Source of the DNA: CAADGN01 sp035443945
Lineage (GTDB): Bacteria > Planctomycetota > Phycisphaerae > Phycisphaerales > UBA1924
Length of the DNA stretch: 36,207 nt
Assembly (NCBI GenBank): GCA_035443945.1
Contig: DAOMNQ010000031.1
Location: 1 to 36,207 of the forward strand
Reading direction: 5' to 3'
The position numbers and the translations under genes are program-made. Positions 8,956 through 16,773 of the stretch are shown piece after piece. How positions within the stretch are numbered: position 1 is the first letter of the stretch; every line of letters begins with the position of its first letter. The notes beneath the pieces were generated by a model. The model was not told where the DNA came from. It made no database searches and worked only from the letters and a program-made list of their open reading frames with translations.

Positions 8956-9717
8956 ATGGCGGGCAGACACGGGATCGCAGCGCTGGTCGCGGTGTTCATG
9001 CTCGGTCGCACGGCCGCCGCACAGGGACTTGCTCCCGATGCTGCCGACTCTCCCGGCGTCCTCGCCTGGCTCCACTCGGACGACGCGGGACCGCACGACT
9101 TTGCCTTGGTCCGGTCGCCGGCGGCGTTCGCGACGGAGACCGGTTCGCACGATCCGTTCGAGGTCCTGGCGACGGACACGGAGTGGTCGGCCGAGGCGCT
9201 CGGCGTCGAGGGCGTCGCGCCCCACTCCCCACTGTCCCTCCGGCTCCTGTCCGTGGTCCGGTCCCCGGAGACGCACGACGCGGACGCATTCGTGATCGAG
9301 CCGCTCTCGTCCGATCGGCTCGAGGCTCGCGCCGCCGAAGTACGACTCGGCGCGCCGCTCGCTGCGCCGGACGCCGGCCGGGACACGCTGAGCCGCGACC
9401 CAGCAGCGAGGCTCGACCGCCGCATGACCGCGGGCTTCGGCAAAGATGCCGAGGAACTCACCCCGCTCTCGGACGCCTACACGATGATGCAGTGGGATGT
9501 GGGCGACTGGCTGCACCTGCGCGGCACCGGCGTCGGCCGCCGCCCCGATGAGGACGAGCGCCGGTTCCTCGCCATCGGGGCCGAGGCGGGCGTGGACATC
9601 TCGCACAACGCCGGGCTTCGCTTCGGGTACGAGTTCCTCCGCGCCGGAGCGGACGACTCGATGGGCGCCGGCCTGGGCGCGGACACACTCTTCGCCAGAC
9701 TCCAGTTGCGGTTCTGA
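8956..9717 (+). CDS. Exported protein of unknown function with outer-membrane-like C-terminus
   Basis: A 253-residue protein from the ATG at 8956 (MAGRHGIAALVAVFMLGRTA), with a signal peptide cleaved near AAAQG. I do not recognise the family. Residues ~30-170 are Asp/Ala/Leu-rich without clear motifs. Residues ~175-253 show alternating strand patterns (WDVGDWLHLRGTGVGRR, AGLRFGYEFLRAGA, ADTLFARLQLRF) and the chain ends in a Phe. A C-terminal aromatic after a beta strand is what outer-membrane barrel proteins show, so a small barrel or barrel-associated protein is possible. It lies ~150 bases after the regulator gene and 70 bases before the Lys-rich small gene, on the same strand. Confidence 0.6.
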   Translation: MAGRHGIAALVAVFMLGRTAAAQGLAPDAADSPGVLAWLHSDDAGPHDFALVRSPAAFATETGSHDPFEVLATDTEWSAEALGVEGVAPHSPLSLRLLSVVRSPETHDADAFVIEPLSSDRLEARAAEVRLGAPLAAPDAGRDTLSRDPAARLDRRMTAGFGKDAEELTPLSDAYTMMQWDVGDWLHLRGTGVGRRPDEDERRFLAIGAEAGVDISHNAGLRFGYEFLRAGADDSMGAGLGADTLFARLQLRF

Positions 9718-9787
9718 CTCGCGCGGCGCCCGCGCCGGCGCGATAGACTTGCCGCGCCGGCAACCTGAACGCCGGGAGGAGGGCCGC

Positions 9788-10048
9788 ATGGCAAAGAAGA
9801 AGGGCACCGGAGCGCAGGGCGGCGCAAAGCGTTCGTCGAAGAAGAGAGCGGGCGTCAAAAAGCCGGGTTCGGCCAGGACTCCAGGCCCCGGACCGCACCC
9901 CACCGGCCCGGTCGCCAGGCCCGAGGCATCGCCGGATTCGCTCGCCGTCCGCAAGGAGCGGCGTCTTGAGGACACGAACGTGAAGCGGGCGATGAGCCAC
10001 GTCGCCGCTCGCACCCGCGTGCAGCAGGCCAAGCGGGACTCGAAGTGA
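9788..10048 (+). CDS. Small Lys-rich basic protein, function unknown
   Basis: An 86-residue protein from the ATG at 9788, preceded by GGAGGA at 9775-9780. The first half is a histone-tail-like run of Lys, Arg, Gly and Pro (MAKKKGTGAQGGAKRSSKKR…), and the second half is a predicted amphipathic helix (SLAVRKERRLEDTNVKRAMS…RVQQAKRDSK). It has no signal peptide. The composition suggests binding to nucleic acid or another polyanion, but this is inference from charge only. Its stop codon overlaps the GTG start of the carbonic-anhydrase-like gene (GTGA), so the two are very likely translated from one message. Confidence 0.65.
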   Translation: MAKKKGTGAQGGAKRSSKKRAGVKKPGSARTPGPGPHPTGPVARPEASPDSLAVRKERRLEDTNVKRAMSHVAARTRVQQAKRDSK

Positions 10049-10506
10049 GCAGGGCGGACGGGTACGAATCACGGATCGCCTACGAGGCAAGCCGCATCCG
10101 TGCGGCGGCGGTCTACTGCTCCGACGGTCGCGTGGGCGAGCATTTCGACGACTTTCTTCAGAACGGGCTGGGGCTGCCGCGGTACGACCGGGTCGCGCTC
10201 CCCGGCGGGCCGGCGTGCCTCGCGGGGCACGCGCAGGCGAACCTGGAGGAGCAGGGCGTCGTCGACGAACTGAGGTTCCTCGTCGAGGTGCACGGGCTGA
10301 AGCGGATCGTGCTCATCGCGCACCAGGGGTGCGCGTTCTACGGCACGCGGCTTGCGCTGGGTGAGCCGCGGCTGGAACTCGTGCAGCGGGCCGACCTCGT
10401 GCGGGCGGCGGCGTTCGCGCACCGTGTGACGGGCGTGGAGCGGATCGAGGGGTATTTCGCTCGGCTCGTCGAGGGGCGGGTGCGTTTCGAGCGCGTCGAT
10501 GTCTGA
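10045..10506 (+). CDS. Beta-carbonic-anhydrase-like protein
   Basis: A 153-residue protein starting at a GTG that overlaps the previous stop codon. It has the residue pattern of the beta-carbonic anhydrase zinc site: Cys25-x-Asp27-x-Arg29 (YCSDGRVGEHF), then His93-x-x-Cys96 (GLKRIVLIAHQGCAFYG). In true enzymes Cys, His and Cys bind zinc and the Asp-Arg dyad gates it. The protein is shorter than classical beta-CAs (about 200+ residues) and lacks the usual N-terminal arm. A carbonic anhydrase or a related zinc enzyme is likely; activity is unproven. It is coupled to the Lys-rich protein gene upstream and followed by a strong hairpin. Confidence 0.72.
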   Translation: MSRADGYESRIAYEASRIRAAAVYCSDGRVGEHFDDFLQNGLGLPRYDRVALPGGPACLAGHAQANLEEQGVVDELRFLVEVHGLKRIVLIAHQGCAFYGTRLALGEPRLELVQRADLVRAAAFAHRVTGVERIEGYFARLVEGRVRFERVDV

Positions 10507-10542
10507 CGCCAGGCGGTTCGCTTCGGATACGACCATGACATG

Positions 10543-10574
10543 GCGACGCCCGATCCGAGTGGACCGGGCGTCGC
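10543..10574. terminator. Strong hairpin between convergent genes (bidirectional terminator)
   Basis: GCGACGCCCG at 10543-10552 is the perfect reverse complement of 10565-10574, and a further TCC/GGA pairing can form inside the loop. It lies between the ends of the plus-strand carbonic-anhydrase-like gene and the minus-strand dockerin gene. No T-run follows, so termination may rest on the stem alone. Confidence 0.65.
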
Positions 10575-10607
10575 GGGTGTGCGCCGGGTTTCTTCAGGCG
10601 TTGGCGA

Positions 10608-11525
10608 TCACGGGCAGGGCGGGTTGTTGTAGAGGTTGAGGAAGCAGAGGACGTCGAGGGAGTTGATGACGGTGTCGCCGTTGCAGTCGGCGGCCGGGTC
10701 CTGGGCGGTGTAGAGGTTCAGGAAGCAGAGGACGTCGAGCGAGTTGATCACGGTGTCGCCGTTGCAGTCGACGAAGCAGTCGTCCTCGGGGAGGATTTCC
10801 GCGCTGATCCAGTTTGTGGCGCTCATGCCGGGGAGGTCGACGGCCTGGAGGACGGCGCCGCTCTTGCTCAGTTGGTAGGCGTCCACCGTGCCGCCGTTGA
10901 ACGCGCCGGTGATCCAGAGGGTGTCGTCGGCGGGGTCCCAGGCGAGGCCGTAGCCCGCGCCGCTGATGAACGAGAGCGAGACGTGCTGGAGGAGATTCCC
11001 GCTCAGGTCGTACTGCATCAGGCTGGTCAGTCCGCCCACGTTGCCCGCGATCCAGAGCGTGTTCGTCTTCCCGTCGTAGGCGATGCCGGAACTGCGGTCG
11101 ACGGGGACGAAGTGGACGGTGAGGTTGTTCCAGTTGGCGTCGCCGCGGACGACGGCGAAGTTGGTGTTGAAGTCGTTGTGGGCGATGCCGTAGTTGAAGG
11201 TGCCGTCGGTAGTGCCGTCGTAGACGTCCACATACGCGGGATTGGTGTAGGGCCCGCCCCCGAGGAGATTGCCGTCGAGATCGTACTCGCGGCCGTTCTC
11301 GCCGGGGTTGCGCCCGAGGACACGGAGGCTGGCGTGGATAGCCATGGCGGACTCCTTGCCGGCGCCGCTGTTGGTGAACTGCTTGACGATCTGGCCGTTC
11401 TGCATGATGACGGCCTGGTTGGTGTCGTACGCGATCATGTAGAGACGGCTGACCTGACCCGCTGCAAACCCGGCGGTCGTGCAGAGAAGGACAGCGGCGG
11501 CGACGATCGAACTCTTCCTCAGCAT
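10608..11525 (-). CDS. Secreted protein with dockerin-like C-terminus (propeller-type body)
   Basis: A 305-residue protein starting at the ATG at 11525, with ACGAGGAGAG just upstream. The signal peptide (MLRKSSIVAAAVLLCTTAGF…) is cleaved near AAGQ. The body has repeated short strand motifs typical of NHL/SMP-like propellers (SGIAYDGKTNTLWIAGNVGG, YGLAWDPADDTLWITGAFNG), where 'xGLAxD…DTLWI' recurs. The last ~55 residues are two almost identical dockerin-like units (DCNGDTVINSLDVLCFLNLY) with Cys in place of Ala before Phe, ending PPCP. It is presumably extracellular. The gene is followed by the shared hairpin at 10543-10574 and lies 171 bases downstream of the asparaginase gene on the same strand. 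Confidence 0.82.
   Translation of the reverse strand: MLRKSSIVAAAVLLCTTAGFAAGQVSRLYMIAYDTNQAVIMQNGQIVKQFTNSGAGKESAMAIHASLRVLGRNPGENGREYDLDGNLLGGGPYTNPAYVDVYDGTTDGTFNYGIAHNDFNTNFAVVRGDANWNNLTVHFVPVDRSSGIAYDGKTNTLWIAGNVGGLTSLMQYDLSGNLLQHVSLSFISGAGYGLAWDPADDTLWITGAFNGGTVDAYQLSKSGAVLQAVDLPGMSATNWISAEILPEDDCFVDCNGDTVINSLDVLCFLNLYTAQDPAADCNGDTVINSLDVLCFLNLYNNPPCP
10629..10770 (-). repeat. Tandem dockerin-coding repeat, 81-bp period
   Basis: Bases 10629-10689 and 10710-10770 (61 bp each) are nearly identical and spaced 81 bases apart. Each encodes one calcium-loop unit (NGDTVINSLDVLCFLNLY). The 27-codon period is the same as in the protease gene at 18928-19077. The high DNA identity points to recent duplication or gene conversion. 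Confidence 0.75.
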
Positions 11526-11696
11526 GTGATCTCTCCTCGTTGCGTGCCTGGTGGGAGCGTGCGGCCGCGAACGACGCCGAGTCGCCGTCGGCGCGGCCCC
11601 GCGAGCAGTGTACCCGGAGGCCGCGGCGGACCGAGCGGGAATGCCGCAAAAGCGCGTCCGCCGGGGGACTCCCCGCAGCCCTTCCGCCCGGCAGGG

Positions 11697-12212
11697 TCAA
11701 CTCGTGGCACGAACGAAGGTCGAACGGGCGCGGTCCTTGACGACGCCCGGGAATCGGAGCGCTCGCCCGTGGGCGACGCAGTAGACACCGGGCGTGAGGA
11801 CGCCGACCGCGAAGAGGGCCTCGGTCAGGTTCTGGAGCGCGTCCGAGCGTTTCATTTCGAAGGGGCGCATCGCGCCGGTCACGACGACGGGGACGGGCGG
11901 GAGACCGATCGCGGCGTGCAGCGCCTCGCCGGTGTGCTCGAGCGTGTCGGTGCCATGGAGAACGACCACGCCCGAGACAGCGGAGGACGCCAGGGCGTCC
12001 TTGACGGCAGCGACGATGCGGGCACGGTCGGCATCGTCCATGAGCAGGCTGTCCTTGCTCATCAGTTCGACGATGCGAGTGTCGGTCGCTTCGAGACGGA
12101 TGCGGCGGAGCATCCGCCGGAGGATCGAGCCGCGGTTCTCGAGCGATCCGGTGCGCTCGTCGAAGGTCTTCTCGATGGTCCCGCCCGTGGTGATGACGGT
12201 GATCGTGCGCAT
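11697..12212 (-). CDS. Asparaginase N-terminal-domain protein (half-length)
   Basis: A 171-residue cytoplasmic protein that matches only the N-terminal, catalytic half of type I/II L-asparaginases, which are normally ~320-350 residues. Active-site motifs are present: TTGGTIE with Thr12, MSKDS with Ser55, HGTDTLEHT with Thr88-Asp89, and Lys121 after GAMRPFEM. The C-terminal domain, which completes the dimer active site in full-length enzymes, is absent, and the frame ends cleanly with a stop rather than a frameshift. Stand-alone asparaginase domains occur in several bacteria; whether they hydrolyse asparagine is not clear. The gene starts 18 bases after the end of the kinase-propeller locus, suggesting cotranscription. 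Confidence 0.8.
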   Translation of the reverse strand: MRTITVITTGGTIEKTFDERTGSLENRGSILRRMLRRIRLEATDTRIVELMSKDSLLMDDADRARIVAAVKDALASSAVSGVVVLHGTDTLEHTGEALHAAIGLPPVPVVVTGAMRPFEMKRSDALQNLTEALFAVGVLTPGVYCVAHGRALRFPGVVKDRARSTFVRATS

Positions 12213-12230
12213 GGGTGAACGAGGCCCGCT

Positions 12231-13910
12231 TCAGTTCGGTGCGAGGAGGCGCTCGATCTCGCGGCGGAATCCGAGCACGACGTGGAGCGAGTCGGAGACG
12301 GCGTTGGCGTGCCCTTCGCGGATAACGACGATGGATCGGCCGTCGGGCGCGAGGTCCCACGCGGGAACACCGTCCGTGCCGGCGCGGAACGTGCCGCGAT
12401 AGACGGTGTCGGGCGCGCCGGCCAGCGGGCGGGCGTTCTCGAACAGGATGTGGACACGCTTGATCGTCTCGCGGTCGCGGAAGAAGACCTCCGCGCTCGT
12501 CTCGCTCCACGCCGCGGTGTTCCAGAGCGGCTCTTCGCCGTGCCCCTGCGAGAGATCGACGACGGTTCGCTCGTCGGGGTAGCCTCGCAGGTAGACCCGG
12601 GGCGTGCCGCTCTGGTTCGAGACGTAGAGGAGCCATCGGCCGTCGGGCGAGAAGACCGGTGAGTGCTCGTCCGCCGCGGTCGCGACGATGGGCGATCGCT
12701 GCCCGGCGGCGATGCGCACGACGTCGCGCCCGGTGTCGGCGGAGGTCTCGACGGCGACCATCTCCGAGGTCGGACCGGGGCGCCAGGACGAGGCGACGAT
12801 GGGCCTGTCCGTGCTGTACTCCTCGCGCGGCGACAACGACCCGTCCATGGGAATGGTGCTGATGCCCCACTTGCTCCCCGCGCTCAGCGTGGCCGTGATC
12901 CCCGACCCGTCGGGCTTCACGGCGAGCGCGATCGGACGGCCGAGGAGTGGGTTGCGGATCAGTTGCCGCGGTTCGGCATCGCCCGGCGTGAACGCCCAGA
13001 CACCGCCCTCGCGGCCCGAGGCGAAGACAATCCGAGACGGGTTGCCGGGGTCGAATCTCGGCGAGGACTGGACGCGATCGGACGTGAGCAACTCAACGGG
13101 GTCGGCGCCTGAACGGTCGATCGGCACACGGAGCAGCGTGTTCGCGGACTGCGCGAGGGAGCCGGGGATGAGGGCGAGCGTGCCGTCGCGCGAGACAGCG
13201 AACTCGCCGGAGGCGCGGCTCGCGGACGAGAGCATGCGCTGGTTCACAAAGACCGGCGTGCCGGAGACGGCCAGCCGATCGGGATCGAAACGGACGGCGT
13301 ACAACGAGTCGCCGCGCACGCACATGAGGTAGCCGTCGCTGTAGCGGGGCGCGGTGTACCCCTCCAGGAGTCTGACGGGAGGCTGGTCGCCGTCGAGGCG
13401 CATCGCGTAGATCGTCGCGTTCTGCTGGCCTTCGCCGGTTACCGCCGCGTAGAGGATCGCCTTGCCTCCGGGCAGGGCGTGCGGCCAGACGTGGGCGACC
13501 TCGCCCTTGGCGCGATCGGGCGTGGTGATCGAGACGGGCGAACCGCCGGAGGCCGCGACGCGGTAGAGGCCGGGTGTGGCTCCGATGGCGCCGAAGATGA
13601 TCTCGTCGTCGCTTCCCCATGTCGCGCCCGCGACACCGTCGGAGACCGAGGCGACGTCCTGCACGAACCGTTGCGCGCCGGTGAGGCCGACACGGCGAAG
13701 GCGCCCGGGCGTGAAGAAGCCGACGGACGAGCCATCGGGGGCGAAGAACGGCATGCGGGCGTCGTCGGTGTCGGCGATCGGTTCAGCGTCGACCGAGTCC
13801 AGCCGTCGGAGGTAGAGGCGCGCGGCGGCGGCGTCCCGCGCGCGATACACGAGCAGGCCGCCGTCGGGAGAGAGCGCGATTGCACCCGCGCCGTCGGGGG
13901 CGTCAAACAT
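12231..13910 (-). CDS. TolB/WD40-like propeller part of a Ser/Thr kinase receptor (separated by frameshift)
   Basis: The homologous reading frame enters at about 13955 (APVARFSLVAPGDGMFDAPD); the first ATG in this frame is at 13910. About 560 residues of six-bladed TolB/PD40-type repeats follow: ALSPDGGLLVYRA, PFFAPDGSSVGFF, GTLALIPGS, SPRFDPGNPSRIVFASGREG, SPVFSPDGRWLLYVSNQSG, WDLAPDGRSIVVIREG. In related planctomycete and acidobacterial proteins this propeller is the extracytoplasmic sensor fused behind kinase and transmembrane helix. Here it is in the -1 frame relative to the kinase, so it is either an inactivated gene, a sequencing slip, or a frameshifted product. Alone it has no signal peptide. 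Confidence 0.75.
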   Translation of the reverse strand: MFDAPDGAGAIALSPDGGLLVYRARDAAAARLYLRRLDSVDAEPIADTDDARMPFFAPDGSSVGFFTPGRLRRVGLTGAQRFVQDVASVSDGVAGATWGSDDEIIFGAIGATPGLYRVAASGGSPVSITTPDRAKGEVAHVWPHALPGGKAILYAAVTGEGQQNATIYAMRLDGDQPPVRLLEGYTAPRYSDGYLMCVRGDSLYAVRFDPDRLAVSGTPVFVNQRMLSSASRASGEFAVSRDGTLALIPGSLAQSANTLLRVPIDRSGADPVELLTSDRVQSSPRFDPGNPSRIVFASGREGGVWAFTPGDAEPRQLIRNPLLGRPIALAVKPDGSGITATLSAGSKWGISTIPMDGSLSPREEYSTDRPIVASSWRPGPTSEMVAVETSADTGRDVVRIAAGQRSPIVATAADEHSPVFSPDGRWLLYVSNQSGTPRVYLRGYPDERTVVDLSQGHGEEPLWNTAAWSETSAEVFFRDRETIKRVHILFENARPLAGAPDTVYRGTFRAGTDGVPAWDLAPDGRSIVVIREGHANAVSDSLHVVLGFRREIERLLAPN

Positions 13911-15367
13911 GCCGTCCCCGGGCGCGACGAGCGAGAAGCGGGCGACGGGAGCGCCGCCGTTGCGGCGGGTGCGGGCGGGCCGCCCTTGAGAACGATCGCC
14001 AGCAGCGTGGCCGCGAGCGCGAGCGCGAGGCCGGCGACGATCCACGGCAACTGCGTCAGCCACGGGGAAGGCTCGGCTTCGTCGGCCTGAATCGTGCGCA
14101 CTTCGGAGGGCACGTCGACGTTGGACCCGGAGAGCGCGCCGTAGGCGTCGTGGAGTTCGATGCGTGCGTCGCCGAGATCGCGCAGTCTGCGTTTCGGGTC
14201 CTTCTGGAGGCACTTGCGGAGCACTTCCCGCACCCGCCCGGGCGTGTCGGCGGGCAGTGCGGCCCAGTCCGGCTCGGAACGGAGGATGAGGGCGATGGTG
14301 TCCGAGATGGTGTCGGCACGGAACGGGGGCGCGCCGACGAGCGTCTCGTAGAGGACGCAGCCGAAACTCCAGACATCGGTGCGCTTGTCGAGGGTGCGTC
14401 CGCGGGCCTGCTCGGGGCTCATGTAGGCCGCCGTGCCGAGGATGACGCCCTCCTGGGTGTTCTCGAGGGAGGCGCTCTGCAGCGTCTCGGAGTCGCCCAC
14501 GGCGCTGCTCTCGTGTGATGACTTGGCGAGTCCAAAGTCGAGCACCTTGACGAGGCCTTCCGGGGTGATCTTGACGTTGCCGGGCTTGAGATCGCGGTGG
14601 ATGACGCCGCGCTCGTGGGCGGCCTCGAGTCCCTCCGCGATCTGGGCCGAGATGTGGACGGCGTCGTCGATGCCGAGAGGACCGTTGGTGAGCCGTTCCG
14701 AGAGCGTGTCGCCGGGGACGAACTCCATGACGATGTAGTGGTGTCCCTCGTGCTCTTCGAGGCCGTAGATGCCGGCGATGTTGGGGTGGTTCAGAGAGGC
14801 GAGGAGTTGGGCCTCGCGGCGGAACCTGGCCGCCCGCTCGGGGTGCTGGGCGAAGACGTCCGGCAGGACCTTGATGGCGACACGCCGATTGAGGCGGGTG
14901 TCCTTGGCGAGGTAGACGACGCCCATGCCGCCGCGGCCGAGTTCGCGCTCGATCGGGTAGGGACCGATGTTCTTGCCGGCGGTGATGCGCTGGCCGCCGA
15001 AGGAACTCTGCCACGGGGCGATGGTCGGAGCCTCGCCGCGGTCAGGGTCCGATCCGAGCGCGCCGGAGGACCCCGGGGGCGGCCGATCCCAGGAATCGGT
15101 CACGTTCCGCTGCTGCGAAGGTCGCGGGGCCCACGAGCCGGGGCGTGCGGTCCCGGAATCGTCGGCATGAGGCGGAGGAGGCGTGGGCGGCTTGGAGACG
15201 GGCGGCGGAGTCTGGCTGCCCGTCGAAGCCGCCACCGGGAACTCACCGGGGGCGAGCGTCGGCTGATCGGCGAAGCCGGGCGACCGCGAAGAGGGCGGCT
15301 TCCGCCCGGCGTCCCCGCCGGTTGGATCACCGCTTCCCTGTGGGTGGTGCTGCTCGCCCGACGCCAT
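13439..15367 (-). CDS. Eukaryote-like Ser/Thr protein kinase with one transmembrane helix (frameshifted before its propeller)
   Basis: The protein starts at the ATG at 15367. Residues 1-~130 are a Pro/Ser-rich cytoplasmic linker. The kinase domain (~137-400) has GRGGMGVVY (144-152), catalytic Lys166 in VAIKVLP, HRDLKPGN (257-264), DFGLA (277-281) and SPEQARG, all intact. Residues ~441-460 (PWIVAGLALALAATLLAIVL) form a single membrane helix. Homology stops at ~residue 465-475, near base 13960, where the continuation lies in another frame; residues after that to the stop at 13439 are out-of-frame filler. The intact design would be a PknB-type receptor kinase with an outside beta-propeller. It is divergent from the Rieske gene across 118 bases. 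Confidence 0.85.
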   Translation of the reverse strand: MASGEQHHPQGSGDPTGGDAGRKPPSSRSPGFADQPTLAPGEFPVAASTGSQTPPPVSKPPTPPPPHADDSGTARPGSWAPRPSQQRNVTDSWDRPPPGSSGALGSDPDRGEAPTIAPWQSSFGGQRITAGKNIGPYPIERELGRGGMGVVYLAKDTRLNRRVAIKVLPDVFAQHPERAARFRREAQLLASLNHPNIAGIYGLEEHEGHHYIVMEFVPGDTLSERLTNGPLGIDDAVHISAQIAEGLEAAHERGVIHRDLKPGNVKITPEGLVKVLDFGLAKSSHESSAVGDSETLQSASLENTQEGVILGTAAYMSPEQARGRTLDKRTDVWSFGCVLYETLVGAPPFRADTISDTIALILRSEPDWAALPADTPGRVREVLRKCLQKDPKRRLRDLGDARIELHDAYGALSGSNVDVPSEVRTIQADEAEPSPWLTQLPWIVAGLALALAATLLAIVLKGGPPAPAATAALPSPASRSSRPGTACLTPPTARVQSRSLPTAACSCIARGTPPPRASTSDGWTRSTLNRSPTPTTPACRSSPPMARPSASSRPGAFAVSASPARNGSCRTSPRSPTVSRARHGEATTRSSSAPSEPHPASTASRPPAVRPSRSPRPIAPRARSPTSGRTPCPEARRSSTRR

Positions 15368-15485
15368 CCATCGCCCCCTGACCGTCTGCGAGAGAGCCTA
15401 GCAGATCGACGGGGCTGCGTCCCGGTGTACATTCAGGAATTGGCCGTAGGCTTCGGCTCTCGGGCCGCTTCTGAGGAGCCACCGA

Positions 15486-16580
15486 ATGGAGATCGACGCG
15501 AACATCCGCCGGGCGTGGACGCTCCCGGGCCGTTTCTACGCCGGTTCGGCGGTGTATGAGCGGGCGAAGGAAGCGGTCTTTGCGCGGTCGTGGCAACTCG
15601 TGGCGGACACGGACCAGTTGCGTCTGCCGGGGCAGGTGCATCCCGTGACACTCCTCGAGGGGTGCCTCGACGAGCCGATCGTGCTGACCCGCGACCGCGC
15701 GGACACCCTGCACTGCCTGTCAAATGTCTGTACGCATCGCGGAACCCTGGTCGCCGAGGCTCCCGACAGGGCCACCTGCCTGACATGCCGCTATCACGGG
15801 CGGCGGTTCGACCTGGACGGCAGGTTCCGGTCGATGCCCGAGTTCGAGCAGTGCGAGGGGTTTCCAACGGAGAAGGACAGCCTGCCGCGTGTGCCGATGG
15901 CGGTGTGGAGGAAGTTCATCTTTGCGGGCCTGTCGCCCGCGTTCGGGTTCGAAGACCTCTCGGCGGAGATGGACCGGCGGGTCGGATTCCTGCCCATCGA
16001 GCAGGCGCGGTTCGACCCGGCACGAAGCCGCGACTACCTCGTGAAGTGCAACTGGGCGCTCTACGTCGAGAACTACCTCGAGGGGTTCCACATCCCGTTC
16101 GTGCACGCCTCGCTCGCGGCCGCGCTCGACTACGGGCAGTACCGCACCGAGACGTACCGCTACTCCAGCCTCCAACTCGGCGTGAGCAAGGGGGGGGAGG
16201 ACGTGTTCGACCTTCCCGCCGACTCGCCGGACAAGGGGAGCGAGATCGCGGCGTACTACTACTGGCTCTTCCCGAACACGATGCTCAACTTCTACCCGTG
16301 GGGCGTCTCGGTGAACGTGGTGCGTCCGCTGGGCGTGGATCGGACGCGGGTGTCGTTCCTCAGTTACGTCTGGGACGAGTCGCGCATCTCGACGGGCGCG
16401 GGGGCGGAACTGGACCGGGTCGAGCGCGAGGATGAGGCGGTGGTCGAAGCCGTGCAGCGGGGCGTGCGCTCGCGGCTGTACGACAGGGGCCGGTACTCGC
16501 CGACGCGAGAGCAGGGCGTGCACCATTTCCACCGCCTGCTGGCCGAGTGGATGGGGAAGGACGGGGTCACTTCTGGATGA
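15486..16580 (+). CDS. Rieske non-heme iron oxygenase, alpha-subunit type
   Basis: A 364-residue cytoplasmic enzyme from the ATG at 15486, after GAGGAG. The Rieske [2Fe-2S] ligands are visible: Cys82-Thr-His84-Arg and Cys101-Arg-Tyr-His104, spaced as in ring-hydroxylating dioxygenases. The mononuclear iron site follows in NWALYVENYLEGFHIPFVHA (His202 and His207). The pattern and length are closest to the choline-monooxygenase, carnitine-oxygenase and related Rieske monooxygenases that act on quaternary amines or small aromatics, but the substrate cannot be read from sequence. No reductase or ferredoxin gene is adjacent, so electron supply must come from elsewhere. It is followed ~190 bases later by the protease gene. 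Confidence 0.88.
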   Translation: MEIDANIRRAWTLPGRFYAGSAVYERAKEAVFARSWQLVADTDQLRLPGQVHPVTLLEGCLDEPIVLTRDRADTLHCLSNVCTHRGTLVAEAPDRATCLTCRYHGRRFDLDGRFRSMPEFEQCEGFPTEKDSLPRVPMAVWRKFIFAGLSPAFGFEDLSAEMDRRVGFLPIEQARFDPARSRDYLVKCNWALYVENYLEGFHIPFVHASLAAALDYGQYRTETYRYSSLQLGVSKGGEDVFDLPADSPDKGSEIAAYYYWLFPNTMLNFYPWGVSVNVVRPLGVDRTRVSFLSYVWDESRISTGAGAELDRVEREDEAVVEAVQRGVRSRLYDRGRYSPTREQGVHHFHRLLAEWMGKDGVTSG

Positions 16581-16773
16581 TTCCCCCGGTTTGCGCGGCG
16601 ATGGCCGCGTCTCTCGCCCGCGAGTGTCCGAAAAGCACGAAAATCGGCCCGATTCGGCCCGATCCGCGTTGTGCCCCGGGGGGCGGATCGTGTACGTTGG
16701 GCGTGGGTGTGGGGGTCGTCCGCGACGGGGGGTCGCGGTGCGAACGTGGACCATTCTGGAACGGAGAAGGAAC

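Noticed and set aside
13940..13990. Programmed -1 ribosomal frameshift site
   Set aside because: No X-XXY-YYZ slippery heptamer followed by a clear pseudoknot is visible, so mutation or sequence error is the simpler reading; reported only as a frameshift.
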